Shown: piece after piece, positions 16,220-25,433 of the stretch
Numbering within the stretch: position 1 is the first letter of the stretch
How the letters are laid out: every line of letters starts with the position of its first letter
Source: Salinilacustrithrix sp034522155
GTDB lineage: Bacteria; Actinomycetota; Acidimicrobiia; Acidimicrobiales; Salinilacustritrichaceae
DNA length: 64,000 bases
Direction of reading: 5' to 3'
Assembly: GCA_034522155.1 (NCBI GenBank)
Contig: JAXHLP010000012.1
Span: forward strand, 130,554-194,553
Program-made: the position numbers and the translations under genes
Notes under the pieces: generated by a model
Databases searched by the model: none
Seen by the model: only the letters and a program-made list of their open reading frames with translations
Told to the model about the DNA's origin: nothing

Positions 16220-16585
16220 TCACTTCTTCCCCTTGGTGATGATCACGCCGACGATGCCGAGCACGATGATCGCGCCCGACAGGACGATCCCGTACGGTGC
16301 CCAGTTCAGGCTGCCGGTGAAGGTGGATCCGGTTTCGGTCTGCAGGGCGCGGAGTGCGCCGATGGCGAGCAGCACCATGCCGATGCCGATGAGGAGCATG
16401 GACACCGACCCCCACAGCAGGTAGCTGCCGAGGCCCCTGACCGGGTCGCGGATCTCCTGCTTGGCGTAGCCGACCGTGAGCTCCCACAGTTCGCTGGCCA
16501 CCTTCTGGATGCTCTTGTCCTCGGGCTCGGCCCGCCCCTGGGCACGGATCGGTCGCGATGGTCGGCTCGGTTCGGTCTGTGCCAC
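16220..16585 (-). CDS. Putative actinobacterial holin-X / phage-holin-superfamily III protein
   Basis: A 121-residue protein with a disordered Pro/Ser leader, an amphipathic stretch (VASELWELTVGYAKQEIRDPVR, about 27-48) and two membrane spans (about 53-77 and 92-115) joined by a polar loop, ending ITKGKK. This is the pattern of the holin-X family; despite the name these are chromosomal envelope proteins and no phage genes are near. The GTG at 16585 is chosen because GGGAGA stands just upstream. Confidence 0.75.
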   Translation of the reverse strand: MAQTEPSRPSRPIRAQGRAEPEDKSIQKVASELWELTVGYAKQEIRDPVRGLGSYLLWGSVSMLLIGIGMVLLAIGALRALQTETGSTFTGSLNWAPYGIVLSGAIIVLGIVGVIITKGKK

Positions 16586-16679
16586 AGCTCTCCCTCGTTC
16601 GGGTCGGATTCGGTCTACCGGCTGGCGGTCATCCCGGGCAACCACGCCCGAATCCCGCCAGCCGGCACGACGTGTCGGA

Positions 16680-17312
16680 TCAGGACATGTCCGAGCCCGG
16701 GTCGCCGAGCCGGGAGTCGAGGATCTCGTGGGCCACCGGGAGCAGCTCCTGCAGCATGGCCAGCCGAAGCCCGACCGTGGGCGCGCACAACAGGCGGTGC
16801 TGGTCGATGGTGCTCAGCGGCGACAGCGCGGAGAGCTGGTAGCTGGCCACGACGGGGTCGTCGCTGAACTCGGTGGTCGCCGGGGTGGCGGTGTCGCCGA
16901 TCTCGGAGACCTTGGCCAGCGCACGGCGGATGGAAGCGGTGACCTCGGGCAGCACCTCGAGCTCGGCGTCGGTGGGATCGGGGTCGGGTAGGTCGCTGAC
17001 CTCGGCCCGTGGATAGGGGTCGTCGTCGAGCCACTGGTCGACCTGGATCCGGCGCGTGCCCACGGCGATCACGGCCCAGCGCCCGTCGGGGAGCTCGGCG
17101 GCCTCCTGCACGTTGGCGATGGTGCCGATGCCGAGGCGGTCCTCGCCGCCGCCGACCTCGGACCCGCGTTCGATCAGCGTCACGCCGAACTCGTCATCGC
17201 CCTCGAGCACGTCCCTGATCAGGGCGCGGTACCGCTCCTCGAAGATGTGCAACGGGAGCACGAGGGTCGGGAACAGAACCGACCCGAGGGGGAACATCGG
17301 CAGCACGGCCAT
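16680..17312 (-). CDS. LON substrate-binding domain protein
   Basis: A 210-residue protein that consists only of the N-terminal domain of Lon protease: MAVLPMFPLGSVLFPTLVLPLHIFEERYRALI and later GVTLIERGSEVGG are the family signature. No ATPase or peptidase domain follows. Such stand-alone proteins are common but uncharacterised; they may bind substrates for other proteases. The ATG at 17312 has a TACGGT hexamer (17325-17320) seven bases upstream, so the transcript is probably leaderless. It is monocistronic or leads the small membrane genes. Confidence 0.85.
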   Translation of the reverse strand: MAVLPMFPLGSVLFPTLVLPLHIFEERYRALIRDVLEGDDEFGVTLIERGSEVGGGEDRLGIGTIANVQEAAELPDGRWAVIAVGTRRIQVDQWLDDDPYPRAEVSDLPDPDPTDAELEVLPEVTASIRRALAKVSEIGDTATPATTEFSDDPVVASYQLSALSPLSTIDQHRLLCAPTVGLRLAMLQELLPVAHEILDSRLGDPGSDMS

Positions 17313-17470
17313 CGGCCCCACCGTACGGGCCGGGGTCGTGGTTGCCGCGCTGGCCGTGCGCGGCCGCCAAGGAGGCGCCGGCTCCGGGGTCCGAGCGGCC
17401 CGCTGCGACAGAGGAGCAGCAAGAGCGGGAAGTACGGGGACCTGCGACAATCGCCCTTTCCACGCAGGTC

Positions 17471-18526
17471 CTAGCTCGGCATGAGATGGTGGGCCGAGTA
17501 CACGGGCAGGTCGAGGTAGGTCAGCACCCCGGGCGCCGCGTCCACGACGTGCGGGATGGCGTTGAGCACGTGCATGGCCGTGGCCAGGCAGCCCGCGTGG
17601 TTGTGATCGCCGTGGTCCGACGACAGCGAGAGCTCGAGCTGCAGGTGGGGCTCACCCTCGATGAGGATGCGGTACCCCTCCCCCTGCGGCCAATCCGGCG
17701 CATCGCCCTCGCGCAGTCGGGTGACGTGTTCCACCACAATGCGCTCCTCGCCACCGACGATGCCGATGATCTCGAACCGCATGCCCGAGATCGTTCCGGC
17801 CTCGATGCGCCCCGAGGCGATCTCGAAGCCGCGGTCGGCGTGGACGAGCTGGTGACGCTCCTCGATGCGTTCGATCGAGATGTCGAGCGCGGCGGCCACC
17901 ATCTCCAGGACCGGCCCCCAGGCCAGCGTGGTCGAGCCGGGGGCCAGCAGGAGTGACTGGTCGGGCGAGTCCTTCCCGAACCCCATGATCTCGAACATCG
18001 TGAACGGGTTGTTCCAGGTGGCGTAGTCGACGATCTCCATCATCCGGACGCTGCGCACCTCCTTGCACAACGCCATCGTCGGAATGGCCAGGCCGGCGTT
18101 GCCGAACCCGGGGTCGATGCCCGAGGTGTACATCGAGGTACCGCCCTTCTCACACGCAGCGGCGAGCTGCTCGGCGATCCCGCCGTCGGTCGCGTCGGGA
18201 TACAGCAGTGGGACGAACGAGGTGTTGACCACGTTCTTGCCCGACTCGAGCATCCGGCACAGGTCGGTGACCACCTCCTGGGGTCGCGCGTCGGAGTGCG
18301 CCGTGTAGCAGATGACGTCAGCGTCCATGGCGAGCAGGGCGTCGCCGTCCTGACTCGCCGCGACTCCGAGCGCTCCGGTGCCGCACAGCTCGCCGGCGTC
18401 GCGGCCGGCCTTGTTGTCGCTGTGCACCCACAAGCCGACGAGCTCGAGGTCGGGATGGGCGGCGATGGCGGGCACGGCGTGGATGCCCACGGTGCCCGTG
18501 GCCCACTGGATGACGCGGTGCGGCAT
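17471..18526 (-). CDS. NAD(P)-binding dehydrogenase of the dihydrodipicolinate-reductase-like family
   Basis: A 351-residue protein with an N-terminal Rossmann fold beginning RVIQWATGTVGIHAVPAI (the dinucleotide loop is WATGTVG) and a second domain with GIDPGFGNAGLAIPTMAL. This family includes 2,4-diaminopentanoate dehydrogenase and many actinobacterial proteins of unknown substrate found in lipid and steroid gene clusters. The substrate cannot be told from sequence. Its leader holds a perfect inverted repeat (18558-18574) just downstream of a TAGGTT -10 (18588-18583), so repression at the transcription start is likely. The start is supported by a GGGGAGA ribosome site. Confidence 0.75.
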   Translation of the reverse strand: MPHRVIQWATGTVGIHAVPAIAAHPDLELVGLWVHSDNKAGRDAGELCGTGALGVAASQDGDALLAMDADVICYTAHSDARPQEVVTDLCRMLESGKNVVNTSFVPLLYPDATDGGIAEQLAAACEKGGTSMYTSGIDPGFGNAGLAIPTMALCKEVRSVRMMEIVDYATWNNPFTMFEIMGFGKDSPDQSLLLAPGSTTLAWGPVLEMVAAALDISIERIEERHQLVHADRGFEIASGRIEAGTISGMRFEIIGIVGGEERIVVEHVTRLREGDAPDWPQGEGYRILIEGEPHLQLELSLSSDHGDHNHAGCLATAMHVLNAIPHVVDAAPGVLTYLDLPVYSAHHLMPS

Positions 18527-18557
18527 TGGTTCGGATCTCCCCGGTGTCGTTCGCTGA

Positions 18558-18574
18558 CCTGACGGCGCGTCAGG
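18558..18574 (-). promoter_or_regulatory. Inverted-repeat operator of the dehydrogenase gene
   Basis: CCTGACG and CGTCAGG form perfect 7-base arms around GCG. On the minus strand the repeat lies about nine bases after a TAGGTT -10 hexamer, on the expected transcription start and 31 bases before the gene start. TetR- or GntR-type regulators bind dyads of this size. The nearest regulator gene is the TetR at 21089-21724. Confidence 0.55.
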
Positions 18575-18762
18575 AACTCAGGAACCTAGCTGGCCGGCTC
18601 GGAACCGGCGACGCAGCGGCGTCGGCGCCCTGCGCCTGACGAACGGCTCAAGACATGCGGCGGAACGAAGGTTGGCGCCAGGAGACGTTGCGAGGCACAG
18701 CCGAGCAACTCTCGAAGTGAGGAGGCCCGCGCCGGCAAGCCTCACAGCCGACGAACGACGCA

Positions 18763-20232
18763 TCAGCCGAGCCCGCGGGCGTCGCGCCAGCGCCGGTAGC
18801 GCCACAGGTGGTCGAGTGCGGTGACGGCCCGGTTGGCCGACGGGTACGCCAGCCGTCCCCGCTCGCGCAGCGCGCGCGGCGCGGGGTTGTCGGGGTGGGT
18901 GATGGCGAGCTCGGTGGCCACGAGAACGGGCTTGCCGTGCTCGTCGCTCGCGTCGCAGGCGGCTTCGGCGTAGCGGGCGTCCTGGCGCTCGTGGAACCCC
19001 GCCATCCGCTCGAGCCCGTGGTCGGGGAAGAACCCACCGGTGCGCAGCAGCGCGGCCTGGTTCGACTGGATCCCGATGCCGAGGTAGATCACGGCGTCGA
19101 CGTCGGGGTGACCGGCGACCAGCGAGATGATCTCGGGGATCGTGTCGCGCGTCTCGCCGCCGGCGAGGTCGACCGGGTTGTTCTTGCTCCACCGCGGCGG
19201 CAGCAGCTCGTCGATGGCGTCGTAGAGGTCCTGGGGCAGTGCCGTGAGCTCGAGGTCGGTGCCCGCGATGGCGTCGGCGGTGGCCACGCCCCACCCGCCG
19301 ACGGTGGTGAGCACGACCACCCGGTTGCCCGACGGCAGTGGCTGGGTCGCGAAGGTCGCGGCGGCCTCGTAGGCCTCCTCGATCGTGCGGGCGCGTGTGA
19401 TGCCGGCCTGGCGGGCCACACCGTCGAAGACCCGGTCGTCGCTGGCCAACGAACCGGTGTGGCTCGCCGCCGCCCGCTGGCCACCGGCAGTGGCACCGCC
19501 CTTGACGATGACCACGGGCTTGCGCTCGGCCACTGATCGCATCCGGGTGGCGAACGCCCGCCCGTCGGAGATGCCCTCCACGTAGGCGAGCCCCACCGCG
19601 GTGGCCTCGTCATCGGCGTAGAAGTCGAGGTAGTCGGGGACGGTGACGTTGATGGCGTTGCCGGCCGACACGGCCCGAGAGATGCCCACGCCGGTCTGCA
19701 CCGCGTAATTCTCGAACGACGACACGAAGTTGCCCGACTGGCTGGCCACGCCGATGCGCCCCGGCGGCGGGATCGGCGCCACGATCTGGGCACACAGCCG
19801 GGCCGGGGTCGACACCACACCCTGTCCGTTGGGTCCGGCGACGAGGATGCCGAGCTCGTCGGCGATGGCGATGAGCTCTTCCTGGGCGCTGGCACCCTCC
19901 TCCCCCGCCTCGGCGTAGCCGCCCGAGGTGATGAACGCGGCGCCCACGCCGATCGACGCGGCTTCACGCAGGATCTGCTCGTTCGCGGCCGCGGGCGTGC
20001 ACAGGAAGATGAGGTCGGCCTCGCCGGCGGGGATGTCGGTCACGTTCGGGACCGTCGGGACCCCGAGCACCTCGGACCCGTCGCGGTTGGTGGCGAACAC
20101 CTCCCCCGGGTACCCACCGGCCAGCAGGTTGTGCAAGGACACGAACCCGAACTTGCCCGGATGCGTCGACGCCCCGGCGATGATCACACCCCGGGGCTCG
20201 AACAGCGCGCGGAACTGCTCCTCGGTCGCCAC
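18763..20232 (-). CDS. NDP-forming acyl-CoA synthetase, CoA-binding (alpha) subunit
   Basis: A 489-residue protein related to ADP-forming acetyl-CoA synthetase. The CoA-binding domain begins FEPRGVIIAGASTHPGKFGF; the succinyl-CoA-ligase-like domains follow, with the phosphohistidine motif AAASHTGSLASDD. The ATP-grasp subunit is the separate gene two bases upstream, so the enzyme is split rather than fused. It would convert an acyl-CoA or free acid with ATP; the acyl group is not predictable. Context with a TetR gene and an NAD(P)-dehydrogenase suggests acyl-CoA or aromatic catabolism. Confidence 0.88.
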   Translation of the reverse strand: MATEEQFRALFEPRGVIIAGASTHPGKFGFVSLHNLLAGGYPGEVFATNRDGSEVLGVPTVPNVTDIPAGEADLIFLCTPAAANEQILREAASIGVGAAFITSGGYAEAGEEGASAQEELIAIADELGILVAGPNGQGVVSTPARLCAQIVAPIPPPGRIGVASQSGNFVSSFENYAVQTGVGISRAVSAGNAINVTVPDYLDFYADDEATAVGLAYVEGISDGRAFATRMRSVAERKPVVIVKGGATAGGQRAAASHTGSLASDDRVFDGVARQAGITRARTIEEAYEAAATFATQPLPSGNRVVVLTTVGGWGVATADAIAGTDLELTALPQDLYDAIDELLPPRWSKNNPVDLAGGETRDTIPEIISLVAGHPDVDAVIYLGIGIQSNQAALLRTGGFFPDHGLERMAGFHERQDARYAEAACDASDEHGKPVLVATELAITHPDNPAPRALRERGRLAYPSANRAVTALDHLWRYRRWRDARGLG

Positions 20233-20234
20233 GA

Positions 20235-20885
20235 CTACGCCTCTCGGAGCTCGATGAGGGCGTCGACGGCCACGGGCGAGCCGTCGGCCGTCACGATCAG
20301 CGGGTTGCAGTCGGCGCCGACGATGCGGGCGTCGGCCTCGGCCGCGTCGGACAGGGCCCGGAGCACGGCCACGAGCTTCGTGCGGTCGACCGCGGCCTCG
20401 CCGCGGAAGTCGCCGAGGAGCGTCTGGGTGTCGAGGCCGTCGATCATCTCGGCCGCGTCGACGTCGTCGATCGGCACCAGCCGGAAGGTCACGTCGGCCA
20501 CCGCCTCGGCCAGGATCCCGCCGACCCCGAGCATCACCGTCATCCCGAACTGCGGGTCGTTGTGCAACCCGGCGATCAGCTCCCGGTTGCCCTTCACCAT
20601 CGGCGCCACCAGCACGTGGACCTCACCATCGTCTGGCGTCGCCGCGCCGAGCAGCTCGGCCGCGGCGCTGCGGACGGCGTCGTCGTCGGCCAACCCGAGC
20701 CGCACCAGTCCCCGCTCGGTCTTGTGGGCGATCGAATCGCCGCCCAGCTTGACGACCACCGGAAGGCCGACCTCGTTGGCCGCGGCGGCCGCCTCGTCGG
20801 CCGTCGAAACGACTCGTTCCTCGGCCACCGGCAACCCGTGCGCCGCCAGCAACGCCTTCGATTCAGCCTCGGACAGTGTCGGCAC
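20235..20885 (-). CDS. NDP-forming acyl-CoA synthetase, ATP-grasp (beta) subunit
   Basis: A 216-residue ATP-grasp protein with LSEAESKALLAAHGLPV at the start, VVVKLGGDSIAHKTERGLVRLGL (nucleotide-binding Lys and His), and VMLGVGGILAEAV. It lies two bases upstream of the alpha subunit and forms an operon with it. The GTG at 20885 has TAGGTT (20899-20894) eight bases upstream, suggesting that transcription starts at the codon itself. Together the two subunits make a full NDP-forming acyl-CoA synthetase. Confidence 0.88.
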   Translation of the reverse strand: MPTLSEAESKALLAAHGLPVAEERVVSTADEAAAAANEVGLPVVVKLGGDSIAHKTERGLVRLGLADDDAVRSAAAELLGAATPDDGEVHVLVAPMVKGNRELIAGLHNDPQFGMTVMLGVGGILAEAVADVTFRLVPIDDVDAAEMIDGLDTQTLLGDFRGEAAVDRTKLVAVLRALSDAAEADARIVGADCNPLIVTADGSPVAVDALIELREA

Positions 20886-21088
20886 GGGCCGGAAACCTAG
20901 ACGCGCCCGGTGGGGTGGCCCGAACCTGGGTCACCGAGGTTCCGCGCTCTTCCATCCGACCTGAGCCGAGCGCGCCGGCAAGCCGAACGCGAGACGTCCG
21001 ACGATGCGCGTTGGGAACTTCGTCGTACGGGGAGTGCGCGCCGCGAGGAACGAGGATCCAACCCGGAGGGTTTGCGTACGCTCCGCTG

Positions 21089-21724
21089 TCACGGTTCCTT
21101 CTGGAGCGCCACCCGGAAGAACTCGCGGATGTGGTCGCGGCGGCGGGCGACGAGCTCGTCGGAGCGCGGGTCCTCGCCGAGCAGGCCCTCGATGAAGGGC
21201 ACGTCGGAGAAGTAGGACAGCACGGCGCCGAGGCCGGAGATCACCATCTGCTCGGGATCGTGGTCGCGGAAGACGCCGTCCTTGATCTGGGCCTGGAGGA
21301 ATCCGACCGCCCGTTCGAACATCGGGCGCAGGGTGGCGCCGAGGTCGACGCCGAAGTGGGTGCCGTCGAGCGCCTCGCGCCGTACGAGGCGGACGATGTC
21401 GGGGTTCTCGGCGAAGAACTCGAAGCCGGCGGACAGGCCGCGATCGAACTGATCCCAGCCGTCGTAGGGCCCCTCGATTGCGTTCTCGACCTTCAGGAAC
21501 CACTCGGCCAGGAGCCGCTCGAAGACCGCGGTGTAGAGCTCGTCCTTGTTGGGGAAGTGGTGGAGGACGCTGGCCTTGGCGATGCCGACCGCGCTGGCGA
21601 TCTCGCCGATGGACGCGCCGTCGTAGCCTCGCTCGGCGAAGGCCCGCCGGGCGGCGAGGAGGATCGCCTCGCGGGTGGAACCCTGGTCCCTCGCCTGCTC
21701 GGCAGCGGTTTCACCGACGGTCAC
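21089..21724 (-). CDS. TetR-family transcription regulator
   Basis: A 211-residue regulator. The helix-turn-helix lies at about residues 20-62 (REAILLAARRAFAERGYDGAS, then GIAKASVLHHFPNKDELY). The remaining helices form a ligand pocket of unknown specificity (Trp/Phe-rich, GWDQFDRGLSAGFEFFAENPD). The GTG start at 21724 has TAGCCT (21736-21731) six bases upstream. It is transcribed toward the acyl-CoA synthetase genes, and those genes and the dehydrogenase are its likely targets by proximity. That assignment is inference. Confidence 0.88.
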   Translation of the reverse strand: MTVGETAAEQARDQGSTREAILLAARRAFAERGYDGASIGEIASAVGIAKASVLHHFPNKDELYTAVFERLLAEWFLKVENAIEGPYDGWDQFDRGLSAGFEFFAENPDIVRLVRREALDGTHFGVDLGATLRPMFERAVGFLQAQIKDGVFRDHDPEQMVISGLGAVLSYFSDVPFIEGLLGEDPRSDELVARRRDHIREFFRVALQKEP

Positions 21725-21872
21725 GGGTGCAGGCTACTGGCCGGGGGCGGGGTCCCCGGGCCCATCGCCGCGACGGGTACGCCGATAGGTCTGATCGGTC
21801 CGACTCCGTCGGCCCATCAGGTCCTGCGGCTCATTTCGGACTCGGTCCTCGTTTCGCCGTAGGTTCGGCTTC

Positions 21873-22265
21873 ATGGACGTCATTGCCGCCCTCTTCGTCG
21901 AGGACATCCAGCAGGAGCAAACCTTCGCCGGAGGTCCCACGACCTTCGATCTCGGCAAGGTCCACTTCTCCGCCGTCCCCGTCGAACCGCCGCCCGTGAC
22001 CATGGCGCCCCATCTGGTGGTGTTCGTCCGCTGTGCCCCCGACGAGGCCGGGACCGGCGCCCTCGAGGTCCGGTTCATGCGCGACGGCGAGCAGCTCGCC
22101 CGCAACGTGCAACCGCTCCAGGTCGAGCCGGGCAAGTTCGACCGTCGCCTGGTCCGGGGTGAGCTCGAGTTCGAGGACTACGGCACGGTCGAAGCCCACG
22201 TCCGCGTCGACGAAGGGTCCGTCGTGATCGTGCCGTACACCATCGTTCCCGGCCCGTCGAGCTGA
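21873..22265 (+). CDS. Conserved hypothetical protein, possibly DUF6941-like
   Basis: A 130-residue acidic beta-rich protein without cysteines or membrane segments. The opening DVIAALFVEDIQQEQTFAGG and the pattern of alternating strands with a small GTGALEVRFMRDGEQ hairpin resemble DUF6941-type proteins, but the likeness is loose. It may be leaderless: TAGGTT (21860-21865) stands seven bases before the ATG. It is eight bases upstream of the FIST gene, so they are one operon and may act together in sensing. Confidence 0.6.
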   Translation: MDVIAALFVEDIQQEQTFAGGPTTFDLGKVHFSAVPVEPPPVTMAPHLVVFVRCAPDEAGTGALEVRFMRDGEQLARNVQPLQVEPGKFDRRLVRGELEFEDYGTVEAHVRVDEGSVVIVPYTIVPGPSS

Positions 22266-22273
22266 GTCGCGCC

Positions 22274-23416
22274 ATGAGCTTCGCCGCCGCGCTCTCCGAA
22301 CATCCCGTCGCCGCCGACGCGGTCGGCGAGGTGCTCGGCAGCCTCGTCGAGGACGGCGGGGTCGAACCCGACCTGGCCGTGGTCTTCCTCTCGACCGAGC
22401 ACGCCGAGTTCGCCGGCGAGATCACCTCGGCACTGCACAACGTGCTCAAGCCCAAGGTCCTGCTCGGCTGCTCGGCCAGCGCCGTGCTCGGCCGCCGGCG
22501 TGAGGCGGAGGAGGGCCCGGCCATGTCGGTCTGGGCCAGCTGGTCGGGCGAGGTCGCGCCGGTGCGGCTCGAGACCACCCCACTCGACGAGGGCGTTGCC
22601 ATCCAGGGCCTGCCCGCGGACCTCGACCAGGGCGCCACCCTCCTGCTGCTCGCCGACCCCTTCTCGTTCCCCGCTGACGGACTGGTCGACGAGCTGTCGC
22701 AGCTGCGCCCCGACGTCACCGTGGTCGGTGGGATGGCATCGGCAGCGGCGTCGCCGGGCGGGAACGCCCTGATGCTCGACCGTGACGTCGTCCACGATGG
22801 TGCCGTGGGAGCGGTGATCCCCCGCGAGCTGCTGGTCGGTCCGGTCGTGAGCCAGGGCTGCCGACCCGTGGGCGAGCCGATGGTCGTCACCGGCGCCGAG
22901 GGCAACTTCCTCCTCGAGCTCGCCGGCCAGCCCGCGCTCGAGCGCCTCGACGAGCTCATCAACGGCCTGTCGGCCGACGACCGGGTGCTGATGGCCAACG
23001 GTGTGCACCTCGGCATCGTGATCGACGAAGGCCGGACCGAGTTCGAGCACGGCGACTTCCTCATCCGCAACGTGCTCGGTGGCGACAAGGAGCGCGGCGT
23101 CCTCGCCGTGGGCGAGCAGGTCCCGGTGGGCACCACCGTCCAGTTCCAGGTGCGCGACGCGACCTCCGCTGACCAGGATCTCCACCGCCTGCTCGACGGG
23201 ATCCACGGCGACGGGGCGCTCCTGTTCACCTGCAACGGGCGGGGCGTGAACCTGTTCGGGACCGCCGATCATGACGCCAACGCGGTCGCCGACCGGGTCG
23301 GCACCGAGGCCGTCGCCGGCATGTTCTGCGCCGGCGAGATCGGTCCGGTGGGCGGGCGGAGCTTCCTCCACGGATTCACCGCCTCGGTCCTGATCTTCGC
23401 CGATGATCAGACCTAG
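22274..23416 (+). CDS. FIST-domain signal protein
   Basis: A 380-residue protein with an N-terminal FIST domain (about 30-210; PKVLLGCSASAVLG, VTVVGGMASAAASPGGN, DGAVGAVIP) and a C-terminal FIST_C domain (about 220-375; ANGVHLGIVIDEG, GALLFTCNGRGVNLFG, MFCAGEIGPVGG, FLHGFTASVLIF). FIST domains are thought to bind small molecules such as amino acids and are often joined to signalling outputs; here no output domain is attached. It follows the small gene at 21873 and precedes tkt by 57 bases. Confidence 0.88.
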   Translation: MSFAAALSEHPVAADAVGEVLGSLVEDGGVEPDLAVVFLSTEHAEFAGEITSALHNVLKPKVLLGCSASAVLGRRREAEEGPAMSVWASWSGEVAPVRLETTPLDEGVAIQGLPADLDQGATLLLLADPFSFPADGLVDELSQLRPDVTVVGGMASAAASPGGNALMLDRDVVHDGAVGAVIPRELLVGPVVSQGCRPVGEPMVVTGAEGNFLLELAGQPALERLDELINGLSADDRVLMANGVHLGIVIDEGRTEFEHGDFLIRNVLGGDKERGVLAVGEQVPVGTTVQFQVRDATSADQDLHRLLDGIHGDGALLFTCNGRGVNLFGTADHDANAVADRVGTEAVAGMFCAGEIGPVGGRSFLHGFTASVLIFADDQT

Positions 23417-23473
23417 TGTTGGCTTGACCCCGTTCGCCCGGTCTTCGGACCCGTCACTGCCAGGAGCCCCACC

Positions 23474-25432
23474 GTGACCGACCCGGATCTGGAGAAGCGG
23501 GCCATCGACGTCATCCGGGGTCTGGCCATGGACGCACCCCACGCGGCCAGCAGCGGCCACCAGGGCACGGCGATGGCCCTCGCCCCGCTGGCCCACGTGC
23601 TCTGGACCCGGATCATGGACTACGACGCGGCCGACCCCGACTGGCCCGACCGCGACCGGTTCGTGCTGTCCGCCGGCCACGCCAGCATCCTCCAGTACTC
23701 GATGCTCCACCTCACCGGGTGCGGGCTGAGCCTCGACGATCTCAAGCAGTTCCGCCAGTGGGGCTCGAAGACTCCCGGTCATCCCGAGGTCGGCCACACG
23801 CGCGGCGTCGAGGTCACCACCGGCCCGCTCGGGCAGGGGTTCGCCAACGCCGTCGGCATGGCGCTGGCCGAACGGTGGCTGTCCGCCCGCTTCGGCGCCG
23901 ACCTGTTCGACCACCACACCTTCGTGATCGCCAGTGACGGCGACCTCCAGGAGGGCGTGAGCCACGAGGCCGCCTCCCTCGCCGGCCACCAGAAGCTCGG
24001 CAAGCTCGTGGTGGTCTACGACGACAACCACGTCTCCATCGACGGCGTCACCGAGCTGTCGCTGTCCGACGACGCCGCCACCCGCTTCCGCGGCTACGGC
24101 TGGGACGTCGACGAGCTCGGCGAGGGGGCCGAGGATCTCGACGCCCTCGAAGCGGCCCTCCGGCGAGCAAAGACGGTCGACGACGCGCCGACGCTCATCG
24201 TCCTGCGCAGCCACATCGCCCACCCGTCGCCGTCGCTGCTCGACGCCCCCGCCGCCCACGGTCTGGCCTTCACCGACGACACCATCACCGAGGCCAAGGA
24301 GGTGATGGGCCTCCCCGACGAGCCGTTCACCGTGCCCGATGAGGTGCTCGCCTATTACCGCGACGTGGGCGAACAGGGCCGGTCCCAGCGCGAGGCGTGG
24401 GAGAAGCGCCTGGCCGCCTTCGCCGGCGACCGGGCCGCGCTCGACTGCTGCCTCGACGCCGAGGGCATGCCCGGCTGGGAGGACGCGGTGCCGAGCTTCG
24501 GGCTCGACGACAAGCTCGCCACCCGCCAGGCCTCGGGCAAGGTGCTCCAGGCGCTCATCGAGCGAGTGCCCGGACTGCTCGGCGGTGGCGCCGACCTCAC
24601 GGGCAACACGGGCACCAAGATCGCCGATGCCGGGGTGTTGGGTCCCGACGAGCCCGACGGCCGCCAGCTGTACTTCGGTGTCCGCGAGCACGGGATGGCC
24701 GCGGTCATGAACGGCATGGCGCTCCACGGCGGCGTGCTGCCGGTGGGCGGCACGTTCCTCGTGTTCTCCGACTACGCCCGGGGGGCCATCCGCCTGGCCG
24801 CCATCAGCGGCGCCAAAGTCATCTACTCGTTCTCCCACGACTCGGTCGGGGTCGGCGAGGACGGCCCCACCCACCAACCGGTCGAGCAGGTGGCCTCGCT
24901 GCGGGCGACGCCCGGGCTGTCGGTCATCCGACCCGCCGACGCCAACGAGACCGCGGCGGCGTGGAAGGCGGCTGTCGGCCACGACGGCCCCACCGCCCTG
25001 ATCCTCTCGCGCCAGGGCGTCCCCACGCTCGAGGGCACCTCCGAGCAGGGTGTGCTCCGCGGCGGCTACGTCCTCCGCGACCACGACACGGCCGACATCA
25101 CGCTCGTGTCCACCGGCAGCGAGGTCCACGTGTGCGTCGACGCGGCCGAGCAACTCGCCGCCGACGGCATCGGTGCCCGGGTCGTGTCGCTCCCGTCGTG
25201 GGACCGCTTCGAGGACCAGTCCGACGCGTACCGAACGAGCGTCCTCCCCGACCACATCCCGGCCCTGTCGGTCGAGGCCGGCGTGACCTTCGGCTGGGAT
25301 CGCTACGCCGACGAGTCGGTCGGCATCGACCGGTTCGGCGCATCGGCACCCGGCGCCGAGGTGCTCGAGCGGCTGGGCTTCACCCCCGCCAACATCGCCG
25401 ACCGTGCCCGCACGCTGCTGGAAAGGACCTGA
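23474..25432 (+). CDS. tkt: Transketolase
   Basis: Moves two-carbon units between sugar phosphates in the non-oxidative pentose phosphate pathway. The 652 residues are full length. The thiamine-diphosphate motif reads SDGDLQEGVSHEAASLAGH, with an Asn-type ligand region in VYDDNHVSIDG. The N-terminal DAPHAASSGHQGTAMAL carries a sugar-binding His, and the pyrimidine domain has DSVGVGEDGPTHQPVEQ. The GTG start has a CAGGAGC ribosome site. Next come tal (one base gap) and pgl, forming a pentose-phosphate operon; zwf and opcA, often in the same operon, are not in the window. Confidence 0.97.
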   Translation: MTDPDLEKRAIDVIRGLAMDAPHAASSGHQGTAMALAPLAHVLWTRIMDYDAADPDWPDRDRFVLSAGHASILQYSMLHLTGCGLSLDDLKQFRQWGSKTPGHPEVGHTRGVEVTTGPLGQGFANAVGMALAERWLSARFGADLFDHHTFVIASDGDLQEGVSHEAASLAGHQKLGKLVVVYDDNHVSIDGVTELSLSDDAATRFRGYGWDVDELGEGAEDLDALEAALRRAKTVDDAPTLIVLRSHIAHPSPSLLDAPAAHGLAFTDDTITEAKEVMGLPDEPFTVPDEVLAYYRDVGEQGRSQREAWEKRLAAFAGDRAALDCCLDAEGMPGWEDAVPSFGLDDKLATRQASGKVLQALIERVPGLLGGGADLTGNTGTKIADAGVLGPDEPDGRQLYFGVREHGMAAVMNGMALHGGVLPVGGTFLVFSDYARGAIRLAAISGAKVIYSFSHDSVGVGEDGPTHQPVEQVASLRATPGLSVIRPADANETAAAWKAAVGHDGPTALILSRQGVPTLEGTSEQGVLRGGYVLRDHDTADITLVSTGSEVHVCVDAAEQLAADGIGARVVSLPSWDRFEDQSDAYRTSVLPDHIPALSVEAGVTFGWDRYADESVGIDRFGASAPGAEVLERLGFTPANIADRARTLLERT

Positions 25433-25433
25433 A

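Noticed and set aside
16220..16585. Prophage remnant suggested by the holin-type protein
   Set aside because: No other phage gene is near, and holin-X proteins are common chromosomal proteins in actinobacteria.
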